Positions 8,466 to 17,226 of a stretch of DNA of 64,000 nucleotides are shown here, one piece after another. A program made the translations under genes and the position numbers. Every line of letters begins with the position of its first letter. The first letter of the stretch is position 1. Source of the stretch: Desulfovibrio sp. Huiquan2017 (GTDB taxonomy: Bacteria > Desulfobacterota > Desulfovibrionia > Desulfovibrionales > Desulfovibrionaceae); NCBI RefSeq assembly GCF_017351175.1, contig NZ_JAFMPN010000008.1, positions 124,001 to 188,000 on the forward strand, read 5' to 3'. The notes beneath the pieces are model-generated. The model saw only the letters and a list, made by a program, of their open reading frames with translations. It had not been told where the DNA came from and did not search any database.

Positions 8466-10634
8466 TTATTTGTTTTCCGTGGGATGCAGTACGATCCGTG
8501 CGTCCACGATTTCGATGCCGTTTTCCGTTGCGAACACGGGGTTCAAGTCCACTTCGGCCACATCGGACGACAGTTCGGCGACCATGTAGGATAGACGGCT
8601 GACGCCTTCCTCCAGGGCGGGCACGTTGGCGCCGGACTGGCCGCGGACGCCCGTCAGCATCGGATATCCCTTGATCTCGCGGATCATGCGGCCCGCTTCG
8701 GGGGTGTTCACCGGAGCGACCCGGAAGGACACGTCCTTGAGGACTTCGACGAAAATGCCGCCGAGACCGAACATGACCGAGGGCCCGAAGGTGCTGTCAT
8801 AGCTGCTGCCGATGATGCATTCTATGCCGCCGGGCAGCATGGGGGTCAGCATCACGCCGAAGACGTCGGCGTCGGCCTTGTAGGCCCGGCCGTTGGCGAT
8901 AAGCTGGTTGTAGGCCTCCCGGGCCTTGGCCGTGCTGTCGACATGCAGGATGACGCCGCCGGCGTCGGTCTTGTGCAGGATATCGGGAGAGACAATCTTC
9001 ATGACCACCTTGTCGGCGCCCATCTCGGTGAATAGCTTGGCCGCCTCGTCCGGGCTGGTGGCCAGGAGATGGTTCGGCAGGTCAAAGCCGTATGCGCGCA
9101 GCACTTCGCGGGCTTCGGTCTCCACCAGGTTGATCCGATTCTGGGACCGGACGGTCTTGAAGATGGCGTCGACCTTGGACTTGCGGTCTTCGGGAAGCTG
9201 CGGCGGGGTGGCCGCCAGCTCTTCCTTGATCTTTTCCTGGCGGGAGTTGAAGCCGACCAGGGCGCCCATCGCCCGCATGGCGGAATCAATGGAGCCGTAA
9301 ACCGGGAAGCCGTGCTTGCGGATGTAGGTCAGGCTTTCGGGCTGTTGGGCGTAGTACATGGAGTGCATGAGCACCGGCTTGTCCGAATTGTTCGCCCGCT
9401 CGACCAGGCTCTTGGCCACATCCATCTCCATCTGGCGGAATTCCTCGGAGAAGTCGCAGTAGCCGCCGTAGAGACCGGCGATGACCAGGCCATCGACCTC
9501 GGGATCGGCCAGCAGCACTTCGGCGCAACGGTCGAAGACCCACATGTCGTGCTCAGGCGTGCCCGCGAGATCAACGGGGTTCTTGATCGGGCAATGGGGC
9601 ATGAGGATGGCGCGCAGCTTCTTCTGGGTCTCCTCGGAAAGCACGAAGGCGTCCAGGCCTAGGGGTTCGGCCATGTCCGTGGCCATGACGCCATGGCCGC
9701 CGCCGTCGGTCAGGATGGCGATGCGGTTGCCCTTGGGCTTCTTGCAGCGGGCAAAGGCCTCGCCGACATCCAGGAGTTCCTGCGGCGTCTCGACCCGGAC
9801 GACGCCGGCTTGGTTGAGGGCGGCATCAAAGATCTTCTCGCTGCCGGCCAGGGAGCCCGTGTGCGATGCCGCGGCGCGGGCTCCGGCCTGGCTGCGACCG
9901 ATCTTGATGGCGGAGAGGGGTTTCTTGAGCGTGGCCAGGCGGGCGTTGTGCAGAAAGTTCCGGCCGTCGTCCACGGAGGCGACGCGGAGCCCTTCCATAT
10001 ACATCATGACCACGCGGGTGGCATCGTCCTGGCCCATGTACTCCACGAAGTCCGCAAAGCGCAGGTCCATCTGATTGCCGATGCTGGCCCAGGCGCTGTA
10101 GCCGATGCCCCGAGTTTTGGCGTTGAAGTTGATGTCGATGCCGAAGTTGCCGCTCTGGAGTACCAGACCCATGGGGCCGTCGGCCAGATCGATGGTGCTG
10201 GCGTTGAGGTGGACGGGCGAGCTGAAGATGCCCATGCAGTTGGGACCCTGGATCCGCATGCCGGCCTTTTGGGCGATGGCGACGATCTTTTTTTCCAGTT
10301 CCTTGCCCTCGGGGCCGGTCTCGCCGAAGCCGGTGGCGACCACGACCAGGGCCTTGACACCCTTGTCGGCGCACTCCTGGATGACGGGCAGAATATATTT
10401 GGGGGAAATGCCGACGATGGCCATATCCACGGGACCCGGGACATCGGAAATGCTGGCATAGGGTTTCTTGCCCAGAATATCGGCCGCGGCAGTCCTGGAG
10501 ATGAAGTACAGATCGCCGGTGAACTTGCTGTCGATCAAGCCCTTTGCGGTCCAGTACCCGTATTTTTTCGGATCCGAAGAAGCGCCGATCAGCGCAACGC
10601 TCTTGGGTCGAAAAAGAGGATTCAAATCAGACAT
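8466..10634 (-). CDS. ADP-forming acetate/acyl-CoA synthetase, fused alpha-beta type
   Basis: 722 residues. Domains in order: CoA-binding (about 1-135, SVALIGASSDPKKYGY), succinyl-CoA-ligase-like domains (about 150-460), and a C-terminal ATP-grasp domain (about 490-720). The phosphorylated histidine of the alpha half is His258 in ASHTGSLAG, matching His257 of archaeal ACD; the ATP-grasp half has SPDILHKTDAGGV with its conserved histidine. The enzyme converts acyl-CoA, ADP and phosphate to the free acid, CoA and ATP. It lies directly downstream of a four-subunit 2-oxoacid:ferredoxin oxidoreductase, so the acyl-CoA made there would be cashed in for ATP here. Acyl specificity is not predictable. 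Confidence 0.9.
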   Translation of the reverse strand: MSDLNPLFRPKSVALIGASSDPKKYGYWTAKGLIDSKFTGDLYFISRTAAADILGKKPYASISDVPGPVDMAIVGISPKYILPVIQECADKGVKALVVVATGFGETGPEGKELEKKIVAIAQKAGMRIQGPNCMGIFSSPVHLNASTIDLADGPMGLVLQSGNFGIDINFNAKTRGIGYSAWASIGNQMDLRFADFVEYMGQDDATRVVMMYMEGLRVASVDDGRNFLHNARLATLKKPLSAIKIGRSQAGARAAASHTGSLAGSEKIFDAALNQAGVVRVETPQELLDVGEAFARCKKPKGNRIAILTDGGGHGVMATDMAEPLGLDAFVLSEETQKKLRAILMPHCPIKNPVDLAGTPEHDMWVFDRCAEVLLADPEVDGLVIAGLYGGYCDFSEEFRQMEMDVAKSLVERANNSDKPVLMHSMYYAQQPESLTYIRKHGFPVYGSIDSAMRAMGALVGFNSRQEKIKEELAATPPQLPEDRKSKVDAIFKTVRSQNRINLVETEAREVLRAYGFDLPNHLLATSPDEAAKLFTEMGADKVVMKIVSPDILHKTDAGGVILHVDSTAKAREAYNQLIANGRAYKADADVFGVMLTPMLPGGIECIIGSSYDSTFGPSVMFGLGGIFVEVLKDVSFRVAPVNTPEAGRMIREIKGYPMLTGVRGQSGANVPALEEGVSRLSYMVAELSSDVAEVDLNPVFATENGIEIVDARIVLHPTENK

Positions 10635-10659
10635 TTTCTATTTTCCTTGTTCCAAAGTA

Positions 10660-10881
10660 TTAGTTTGCTTCGATGACGCCGATGGCGACATCGGGGCAGA
10701 CAATCCGGCAGACATTGCACTTGATGCATTTCTCGGGAGCCACCTGGATCACGTAGGCATAGCCCTGGGGGTTCAAATCGGAACCGATGGCGAGGGTTTG
10801 CTTGGGACACGCCTCGACACACAGGCCGCAAGACTTGCAACGCACGCTCTCGATCAAATGCAGTTTCATTTTCTTGCTCAT
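10660..10881 (-). CDS. 2x[4Fe-4S] ferredoxin subunit of 2-oxoacid:ferredoxin oxidoreductase
   Basis: 73 residues with two complete clusters, CKSCGLCVEACPK and CIKCNVCRIVCPD. This is the delta (PorD/VorD/KorD-like) subunit of heterotetrameric 2-oxoacid:ferredoxin oxidoreductases. The ATG at 10879-10881 overlaps the gamma gene's stop as ATGA and has AGGAGG 7 bases upstream; a TTG two codons earlier is less likely. It takes electrons from the thiamine-diphosphate centre and passes them to soluble ferredoxin. Confidence 0.85.
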   Translation of the reverse strand: MSKKMKLHLIESVRCKSCGLCVEACPKQTLAIGSDLNPQGYAYVIQVAPEKCIKCNVCRIVCPDVAIGVIEAN

Positions 10882-11432
10882 TTGCAAGCCTCCTTTTCCG
10901 CGGCTTCGATGCCGGCGTTCAGGGCCTGGATGTTCACTTCGAGTAACGCGGCCTTTTTCTTGCCCATGGCGTCGGTAAGCGCGGCAACGACGGCGTCGGT
11001 GCCCAGCATGCCGACGGTCTTGACCACGGCGCCCAGCATGATGATGTTGGCCACCCGCACATTGCCCATGTCCTGAGCCATCTCGGAAACCGGCAGGCGC
11101 ACTTGTGTCACCTCGGGCCGGGTCAGTTCCTTCTTGACCATGGAGCTGTTCACGAACAGCGTGCCGCCGTCCTTCATGCCTTCCAAGGTGGCCTGGTAGA
11201 TGCTTTCGCTCATGGCCACGCCGATATCCGCGTCGGATTCGACAATGGGATTGCCGATGGGGGTATCGGAAAGGACGACGAAGCCCGTGGAATCACCACC
11301 GCGCTGCTCGACCCCGTAGGTCTGGGTCATGACAACCTGCTTGTTTTCCTTGATGCCCGCGTAGCAAGTGAGCTTCGCCATCAGAGCAGCCCCCTGGCCG
11401 CCGGAACCTGAAAATGCACACTTATACTTCAT
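10878..11432 (-). CDS. 2-oxoacid:ferredoxin oxidoreductase, gamma subunit
   Basis: 184 residues of the pyruvate/ketoisovalerate oxidoreductase gamma domain. The N-terminus CAFSGSGGQGAALMAKLTCY is the GxGGQG signature that contacts CoA, and a conserved QTYGVEQRGGDS segment follows. Start chosen at the ATG 11430-11432, with GGAG about 8 bases upstream; it overlaps the beta gene by 11 bases. Together with the alpha, beta and ferredoxin subunits it forms the enzyme that decarboxylates a 2-oxoacid oxidatively to acyl-CoA. Confidence 0.85.
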   Translation of the reverse strand: MKYKCAFSGSGGQGAALMAKLTCYAGIKENKQVVMTQTYGVEQRGGDSTGFVVLSDTPIGNPIVESDADIGVAMSESIYQATLEGMKDGGTLFVNSSMVKKELTRPEVTQVRLPVSEMAQDMGNVRVANIIMLGAVVKTVGMLGTDAVVAALTDAMGKKKAALLEVNIQALNAGIEAAEKEACK

Positions 11433-12183
11433 CGCTTTTCTCCAATTCATTTTTGAAAACTTGAGGTTTGAAGTAGCTGAGGGTTTCTTTGGCGGCGTAG
11501 GCGTAGGCGTCGGGCACCGACAGATGGAGCCCGGTCGGACAGGGCGAGATGACTTCCACGAAGGCGAAGCCCAGGCCCTTGACCTGACATTCGAAGGCGT
11601 TGCGGATGCTCTTGGCGGCCCGGTTGATGCTCTTCACGTCGACGACGGTTTCCCGGGCGAGGTAGGCGACGCCTTTCATTGCCCGCATCATCTCCGGCAC
11701 CAGCAGCGGATAGCCGTGGATATGGACGTCGCGTCCCTTGGTCGTGGTGGTGGTCACCTGTCCGGGGATGGTCGTGGGAGACATCTGTCCGCCGGTCATG
11801 CCGAACACGGAGTTGTTGACCATGATGCAGGTGATGGGCATGCCGCGGTTGGCCGCATGCATGATTTCATGCAGGCCGATGGCGCTTGTGTCGCCGTCGC
11901 CCTGGTAGGTGAAAACGACGTGGTCGGGCATGGCGATCTTGTAGCCGATGGCCGTGGCCGGAGCGCGCCCGTGGATGGCCTCGATGGCGTCGACTTCCAG
12001 ATAATGGTGGGAAAAGCCGCCGCAGCCGATGCCGACCACGGACATGGTCTTTTCCCGGATTCCCATGGATTCGATGGTCTCGGCCACCAGGCGGGTGACG
12101 ATGCCGTGCCCGCAACCGGGGCAATAACTGGTGAGCTTGTCGAATTTCAGCGTTTTGCCGTAATAATCTGCTAATGTCTGCAT
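11422..12183 (-). CDS. 2-oxoacid:ferredoxin oxidoreductase, beta subunit (thiamine diphosphate binding)
   Basis: 253 residues. It carries the YCPGCGHG motif near the N-terminus and the thiamine-diphosphate/Mg motif GDGD ... IMVNN (QGDGDTSAIG through NNSVFGMTGGQ). The order and length match VorA/KorB-type beta subunits of 2-oxoisovalerate or 2-oxoglutarate:ferredoxin oxidoreductases. The ATG at 12181-12183 is one base past the alpha stop, with GAGGGAGAG before it. The neighbouring dehydrogenase and RidA suggest a 2-oxoacid derived from an amino acid. Which 2-oxoacid is not decidable here. Confidence 0.88.
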   Translation of the reverse strand: MQTLADYYGKTLKFDKLTSYCPGCGHGIVTRLVAETIESMGIREKTMSVVGIGCGGFSHHYLEVDAIEAIHGRAPATAIGYKIAMPDHVVFTYQGDGDTSAIGLHEIMHAANRGMPITCIMVNNSVFGMTGGQMSPTTIPGQVTTTTTKGRDVHIHGYPLLVPEMMRAMKGVAYLARETVVDVKSINRAAKSIRNAFECQVKGLGFAFVEVISPCPTGLHLSVPDAYAYAAKETLSYFKPQVFKNELEKSDEV

Positions 12184-12184
12184 G

Positions 12185-13255
12185 CTACTCTCCCTCAAGC
12201 AGTTTGCTGGCTTCACGGGTCATGTCCGCCAAGGTGCACATGGGGATGTCGCCGCCGGTCTTGCCCAGGAAGTGCACCGGCACTCTCCCGTTTACGGCCA
12301 GGCGCACATCGTCGACCATCTGTCCGTGATTCATTTCCACGACCAGGATCGACTTGACCGAAGCGGGGATGTTCTCGAAGGCCTTGTTGGGGAAGGGCCA
12401 GAGCGTGATGGGACGGATAAAGCCCACGCGCTTGCCCTGCGCCCGAAACGATTCCACCAGGTCCTTGCACATGCGGCCGTGGATGCCGAAGGCGACGACC
12501 AACACTTCGGCGTCGTCCACTTCCTCCTGCTCCCACATCTGCTCTTTTTCCGCGATTTCCGCATACTTGCGGCGCATGCGTTCGTTCATCTCGTAGCCCT
12601 GCTCATGCGTGTAGCTGCCGGTCAGGAGGAAACGCTTGGGATGATCCGCCGTGCCGGTGTAGGCCCAATCCGAGGTGTCGAAGTCCGCCGTGTAGTCGTA
12701 CGGCTCGTCGAAAGTCGTCGTTTCGGTCATCTGGCAGGTGACGCCGTCAACCACGAAAAGGACCGGGTTGCGGTAGGTCAGCGCCAGCTTGATGCCCTGG
12801 GGCATGAGTTCGGCGATTTCCTGCCCGCATGAGGGGGCGAGTACGATGACGCGGTAGTCGCCATGCCCGCCGCCGCGGGTCGCCTGGAAATAGGTGCTTT
12901 GCGCACCGATGATGTCACCGTCGCCGGGGCCGACGCGCATGGCGTCGAGCATGATACAGGGCAGTTCGCCCGCCGCCATGAAGCCGATGGCTTCCTGCAT
13001 CAGCGTCATGCCCGGTCCCGAAGAGGACGTGGCGCCCAGTTTGCCTGCACAGGCGTAGCCCGCCAGCGCGTTGGATACCGCCAGTTCGCTTTCCATCTGC
13101 ACCATGCGGCCGCCGACTTCGGGCAACATCCTGGACGTATATTTCATGACGTCCGTCGCCGGAGTAATCGGATAGGCAAAGTGGCAACGTATCCCGCAGC
13201 GAATCATGCTTTCGGCGAACGCTTCCGTGTTTTTCAAAAACAATGTTTCTTTCAT
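12185..13255 (-). CDS. 2-oxoacid:ferredoxin oxidoreductase, alpha subunit (VorB/KorA type)
   Basis: 356 residues. The N-terminal pyrimidine-binding domain contains HFAYPITPATDVMKY and MESELAVSNALAGYACAG; GATSSSGPGMTLMQEA is the conserved SGPG block. A C-terminal transketolase-like domain ends with VVEMNHGQMVDDVR. The length and the alpha-beta-gamma-ferredoxin order point to the VorB/KorA branch, not PFOR. It is the first gene of the minus-strand amino-acid operon. Its upstream region carries a promoter-like sequence and a motif repeated near the divergent IclR regulator gene. Confidence 0.88.
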   Translation of the reverse strand: MKETLFLKNTEAFAESMIRCGIRCHFAYPITPATDVMKYTSRMLPEVGGRMVQMESELAVSNALAGYACAGKLGATSSSGPGMTLMQEAIGFMAAGELPCIMLDAMRVGPGDGDIIGAQSTYFQATRGGGHGDYRVIVLAPSCGQEIAELMPQGIKLALTYRNPVLFVVDGVTCQMTETTTFDEPYDYTADFDTSDWAYTGTADHPKRFLLTGSYTHEQGYEMNERMRRKYAEIAEKEQMWEQEEVDDAEVLVVAFGIHGRMCKDLVESFRAQGKRVGFIRPITLWPFPNKAFENIPASVKSILVVEMNHGQMVDDVRLAVNGRVPVHFLGKTGGDIPMCTLADMTREASKLLEGE

Positions 13256-13325
13256 CCTGACTCCTCGCAGAGTTTAAAAGGTATCGGCGCTCAAGAGCGC
13301 TCATTTCGACCTTGTCCCGCATTGC

Positions 13326-13338
13326 GGTATGTCGTACC
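13326..13338. promoter_or_regulatory. Candidate operator copy 1 (GGTATGTCGTACC)
   Basis: A GGTA-N5-TACC dyad about 71 bases upstream of the operon's first gene and just downstream of the putative -10. It shares its sequence with two more copies in the same intergenic region, one beside the regulator gene. The position fits a repressor site. Confidence 0.5.
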
Positions 13339-13353
13339 ATTCTTAAAACGAGA

Positions 13354-13381
13354 ACTACATGATAAAAAATATTTCTGTCAA
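13354..13381 (-). promoter_or_regulatory. Putative sigma-70 promoter of the amino-acid operon
   Basis: On the minus strand, TTGACA (13376-13381) is followed after 16 bases by TGTAGT (13354-13359). The -35 is consensus but the -10 is weak, which would suit an activated or regulated promoter. It is about 100 bases upstream of the alpha subunit start. Confidence 0.4.
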
Positions 13382-13548
13382 CAAAAAATTATTGTCGCCT
13401 TGTACTATCCAATATAAGTAACTGAAATAAAAAATTAAAATTTATAACTTTTTTGTTTAAAAAATCCGTATAATGCTCCTGTGTAGCCGATTTCATACTC
13501 CGCTGAGCGGTTGGTGAAGGGCAGATATGAGCACGATAAAATACGAAA

Positions 13549-13565
13549 ACGGTATAGCGTACCGT
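13549..13565. promoter_or_regulatory. Candidate operator copy 2 (6+5+6 palindrome)
   Basis: ACGGTATAGCGTACCGT is a perfect dyad with 6-base arms, the best-formed of the three related motifs. It lies in the middle of the divergent region, suitable for looping between the flanking copies. Confidence 0.5.
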
Positions 13566-13901
13566 ATGTAAATGTGCAGTGAGGGAGGAGCGTGTTGCGA
13601 CCATGCCGCCAGCCGACGGCCTGGGTACGGCACGGATCCCGGAATGGGGGAAAAGGCGAGCCGTGAGGCGCGCCGGATCAACGGTGCCGGGTTGGTTGAG
13701 ACCCCGGCGTCGTCCCGAGTTGCGGATTGTCGAAGAGAGCGGGAAAAGTCAGAAATCAGACTTTTTACGTATGGAAATATGGACGATTTTACTATAGTCC
13801 TGTGAGGCGTGCCGAGGAAGCGCTACGGCCCGGTTGTGGCACCGCAACGACCGCAGGGTACCATTTCCCGGATCGTGTTCGGCGGAGGGAGCCCATGTTT
13901 C

Positions 13902-13916
13902 TTGTCCGTTGGACAA
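13902..13916. promoter_or_regulatory. Palindrome TTGTCC-GTT-GGACAA near the regulator promoter
   Basis: A perfect 6+3+6 inverted repeat 6 bases before operator copy 3 and upstream of the regulator's putative -35. It could be a second regulator-binding site. Confidence 0.35.
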
Positions 13917-13921
13917 TTTTC

Positions 13922-13934
13922 GGAATGGCGTACC
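13922..13934. promoter_or_regulatory. Candidate operator copy 3 (GGAATGGCGTACC)
   Basis: Differs from copy 2 (GGTATAGCGTACC) at two positions. It lies directly upstream of the putative -35 of the IclR-type gene, where autoregulation is common in this family. Confidence 0.45.
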
Positions 13935-13940
13935 GCTCTA

Positions 13941-13969
13941 TTGCCCTTCCTACTATTTTAACCTACGAT
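13941..13969 (+). promoter_or_regulatory. Putative promoter of the IclR-type regulator gene
   Basis: TTGCCC (13941-13946), a 17-base spacer, then TACGAT (13964-13969). The predicted transcript would start about 35 bases before the GTG start codon. Confidence 0.4.
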
Positions 13970-14013
13970 AAAAAAAATCACTAAAACAATATACAAAAAC
14001 ACGTGGAGCCGTC

Positions 14014-14817
14014 GTGGTTAAAACCGAAAAAAAATATTATGAAATCAGTGCGATTACGAAATGTTGTCTGCTGATTGAGAAGCTGTCGACCCAGAAAACC
14101 TGGGAGCTTGCCGATCTCAGTCGGGCTATGGGACTTCCCAAGACCACCGTACACCGCATGTTGCTGACCCTGGTGGACAACGGGTATGTCTATCAGGAAA
14201 AGGAGCGCGGCGAATACAGCCTGACTTTCAAGCTCTTCTCCATGGGGAGCAAGGTGCTGCGCCATTCCAGCGTGGTTGACGTGGCGCGGCCCTATTGCCG
14301 GGAACTCCTCGGTGCCGTGGACGAGACCGTCAACCTCTGCGTCGCCTCGGGCACGGAAATGCTCGTGGTGGACAAGCAGGTCACCTCCCAGATGCTCCGG
14401 CAGGACTCCATCATCGGCAGTTCCTTCCCTCTGTTTCAATCCGCATCCGGCAAGATTTTTCTCGCCTTTGCAGAGGAAGAGGAGGCCGAAAGAGTGCTCA
14501 ATCTCATTCGCGAACAATCCCCGCAACGGGACATAGACCGCGCACTGCCGGGCCTGCGTTCGGAATTGGAGGAAGTGCGTCGGACCGGTCTCGCCTACGA
14601 TTATGAAGAGGTCTTCAAGGGTGTCCGCTGCACGGCGGTGCCCATTTTCGATTTTCAGAACAGGCTCGTGGCCACTCTCAGCGTCTCGGCTCCGACGGTA
14701 CGCCTGAACGAAGTCACCAGCGCCAACATCGAGCGGAACATCATCCGGGCCGCGATCGGCATCTCCCAACGCCTCGGGGCCTCTCCCGCCATCCTGCCCT
14801 TCAATATCGCCGGCTAG
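14014..14817 (+). CDS. IclR-family transcriptional regulator
   Basis: 267 residues. The N-terminal winged helix-turn-helix (about residues 11-65; WELADLSRAMGLPKTTVHRM is the recognition region) is followed by the IclR effector-binding domain (about 85-260; FQSASGKIFLAF and GLAYDYEEVFKGVRCTAVPI are typical). The start is GTG at 14014 with GGAG about 7 bases upstream. IclR proteins bind small metabolites and usually control an adjacent catabolic operon. The gene is divergent from the 12-gene operon and a repeated palindromic motif lies between them, so it is very likely the local regulator. Activator or repressor cannot be told. Confidence 0.88.
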   Translation: MVKTEKKYYEISAITKCCLLIEKLSTQKTWELADLSRAMGLPKTTVHRMLLTLVDNGYVYQEKERGEYSLTFKLFSMGSKVLRHSSVVDVARPYCRELLGAVDETVNLCVASGTEMLVVDKQVTSQMLRQDSIIGSSFPLFQSASGKIFLAFAEEEEAERVLNLIREQSPQRDIDRALPGLRSELEEVRRTGLAYDYEEVFKGVRCTAVPIFDFQNRLVATLSVSAPTVRLNEVTSANIERNIIRAAIGISQRLGASPAILPFNIAG

Positions 14818-14968
14818 CCCCGGATAACCGGAGGCTTTCGCCGCTCCCGGCTCCCGTCTGCGTCGAGGACCTGAGGGTGGTTGTGTCGATTGCCTAACGA
14901 AAGCCATGGCTCGGCGGCCTTCGGCGGGCAGGGGATAGCCCCACCCTCCGAAGGCTCCGTCGGGATCG

Positions 14969-16711
14969 CTACAGCTCCAGCCCCCACCGGGACCAGACCT
15001 CCGCGCGCCAGGCTGCGAAAGCCTCGGCAAAACCATCCAGCGGCAGCTCCGTTTTCTCACTGGTTTTTCGGTCCTTGGCCTCGATGATTCCTTTTTCGAA
15101 GCTTTTTCCGCCCAGAACGAGCTGCATGGGATAACCCACCAGATCTGCTTCGGCGAACTTGACGCCTGGGCGCTCCCCGCGCTCATCAAAGGCCACGTCC
15201 ACACCCATGTCCGTGATGTTCGCGTAGAGTTCCTCGGCCTTGGCCGCCACGTCCTCATCCGCGCCCGCCAGGGAGATCAGGCAGACTTCGTAGGGGGCGA
15301 TGGACGGCGGGAAACAACAGCCGTTCTCATCGTTGTTCTGTTCGATGGCCGCAGCCACGATGCGCGAAACCCCGATTCCGTAACAGCCCATGACCATGGG
15401 CTTGCTGTCGCCGTTCTCATCCAGGAACGTGGCATCCATCTTGGCGGAATATTTGAGGCCCAGCTTGAAGACGTGTCCCACTTCGATTCCTTCGGTAAAC
15501 TCGATGGCCCCCCCGCATTCCGGGCAGGGATCGGAGGGTTCGATGGTGCGCAGGTCCGCAAATTTATCGATCCGGCAGTCGCGGCCCAGGGAAAGGTGGC
15601 GAAGGAGGGTGTCCGGCGCATTGTCGCGGGCCGTCCAATCGGTCGCCAGGCGCAGCTCGTTGTCCGCATACATGGGAATGTCTTCGGCGAGACCCACGGG
15701 ACCGGCGAACTCCCCGGACGCTCCGGTCAGCCGACGGATCACGGCCGCGTCCGCGAACTCGATGTCGTTGCCGCCGACCAGGTTGCGCAGCTTGACCTCG
15801 TTGAGCTCCCGATCCCCGCGCACCAGGGCTGCTACAGGCCTGTCGCCGTCCACGACCAGGAGCAACGCCTTGATGAACTTGTCCGGGGATGTGCCGAGCG
15901 CGGCACAGGCTTTGTCAATGGTGCGGGCGTCTGCAGCGGCCACGCGCTCCAGTGTCGGGCAGTCGGCGCGGGTCATGTCCTCGCCTTCGGGCACGGTCAC
16001 GCGGGCCTTTTCCAGGTTGGCGGCGAATTCGCAGGCGGTGCAGGACGCGAGCGTGTCCTCGCCGGTCTTTGCCAATACCATGAATTCGTGGGAGAAATCT
16101 CCCCCTATGGCCCCGGAGTCCGCCTGAACAGGTTTGAAGCGAAGGCCGATGCGGGCGAACGTCTTCTTGTAGGCCTCGAACATGGCCCGATAGGATTCTT
16201 CGGCACCTTTCTCGTCCCTGTCGAAGGAGTAGCCGTCCTTCATGATGAACTCGCGGCCGCGCATGAGACCGAAGCGGGGCCGTATCTCGTCCCGAAATTT
16301 GGTTTGGATCTGGTACAGGTTGAGGGGCAATTGCTTATAGGATCGGGTCTCGCCGCGCACCAAGTCGGTGATGACTTCCTCGTGCGTTGGTCCAAGACAA
16401 TAGTCGCGGTCGTGCCGGTCGTTGAAACGAAGCAATTCTTTGCCGTAATAGTCCCATCGCCCGGTCTCCTGCCAGAGGCTGGCGGGTTGGACCATGGGCA
16501 ACAGGACCTCCAGCGCCCCGGCGCGGCTCATCTCCTCGCGCACGATCTGTGAAACCTTGTTGATGGAGCGCAGCCCGAGCGGCAGATAGCAGTAAATGCC
16601 GCTGGTCAGCTTGCGGATCATTCCCGCGCGCAGCAACAACTTGTGGGAGATCACCTCGGCATCGGCCGGGCTCTCTTTGAGAGTGGGGACGTAGTAGCGG
16701 GAAAGACGCAT
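14969..16711 (-). CDS. proS: Prolyl-tRNA synthetase, bacterial type with editing domain
   Basis: 580 residues, the usual length of bacterial ProS. Class II motif 2 is visible in [19 protein letters not shown] and motif 3 in [17 protein letters not shown]. The insertion (editing) domain occupies about residues 230-390, and the anticodon-binding domain lies at the C-terminus. The enzyme charges tRNA-Pro and clears mischarged Ala-tRNA-Pro. It is convergent with the IclR gene and probably transcribed alone. Its closeness to a proline-type catabolic operon may be coincidence. Confidence 0.97.
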   Translation of the reverse strand: MRLSRYYVPTLKESPADAEVISHKLLLRAGMIRKLTSGIYCYLPLGLRSINKVSQIVREEMSRAGALEVLLPMVQPASLWQETGRWDYYGKELLRFNDRHDRDYCLGPTHEEVITDLVRGETRSYKQLPLNLYQIQTKFRDEIRPRFGLMRGREFIMKDGYSFDRDEKGAEESYRAMFEAYKKTFARIGLRFKPVQADSGAIGGDFSHEFMVLAKTGEDTLASCTACEFAANLEKARVTVPEGEDMTRADCPTLERVAAADARTIDKACAALGTSPDKFIKALLLVVDGDRPVAALVRGDRELNEVKLRNLVGGNDIEFADAAVIRRLTGASGEFAGPVGLAEDIPMYADNELRLATDWTARDNAPDTLLRHLSLGRDCRIDKFADLRTIEPSDPCPECGGAIEFTEGIEVGHVFKLGLKYSAKMDATFLDENGDSKPMVMGCYGIGVSRIVAAAIEQNNDENGCCFPPSIAPYEVCLISLAGADEDVAAKAEELYANITDMGVDVAFDERGERPGVKFAEADLVGYPMQLVLGGKSFEKGIIEAKDRKTSEKTELPLDGFAEAFAAWRAEVWSRWGLEL

Positions 16712-17169
16712 GGATCAACCTCTCTTTTTGTGATGAACAGCTTTACCTTCGCCGCCGCTCCCGATTGTCCGCGTCGGCCCGGATCCCATTGAGGGGAGTT
16801 TTTCCGAGGAAGACGGTTTCGCGGTTGTCCGGGGCCGGGTGAACTCCGGTGCGCACCTCCGCTTCAGGCCAGCGCCGCCCGGCGGCCGACCAGGAAGCGG
16901 CGGTTGGTTTTTGCTGTGAATTAAACGGGACGCTATACCATTTTTATCGTCAAGCCAAGTAGATACGATTTTTTCCCCGCAAGTGTGATTTCTAATTATT
17001 TAATTATATGATGATGTTGCATTAATAATGAGAGGGGTATTTAAAAAAATAAGATGATGTGCCGCAATGCGGGATGATGTCTTTTTTCCCCTTTTGGCGA
17101 GCCGCGGGAAGGGTGTCGGCGGCTGGACGTCCAAGGGGGGGCTCCCCGTTCCCCAGGCCCAGGCAGGCC

Positions 17170-17226
17170 GGACCAACAATGAAGGCCGGGCGGCTACTGC
17201 GGATGCCCGGCCTTCATTGTTGGTCC
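17170..17226. repeat. 22-bp perfect inverted repeat
   Basis: Bases 17170-17191 pair perfectly with 17205-17226 over a 13-base loop. The stem mixes an AT-rich outer part (ACCAACAATGAA) and a GC-rich inner part (GGCCGGGC). No T-run follows on either strand. It is not adjacent to any gene end, so an ordinary terminator role is not obvious. It may be a structured RNA, a mobile-element remnant or a protein site. Confidence 0.7.

Larger units (their letters stand above)
13256..14013. other. 758-base divergent regulatory region between the operon and the IclR gene
   Basis: AT-rich at both ends and GC-rich in the middle; no credible coding sequence. It holds a promoter-like sequence for each direction, three copies of a 13-base motif (13326, 13551, 13922), a separate 6+3+6 palindrome at 13902-13916, and a small stem AAAAGTC/GACTTTT (13744-13765) with a T-run that could stop plus-strand transcription. 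Confidence 0.6.

Noticed and set aside
14969-16711. ProS as a functional member of the proline catabolic locus
   Set aside because: It is a normal housekeeping synthetase, convergent with the IclR gene and with its own upstream region. Linkage may be chance.
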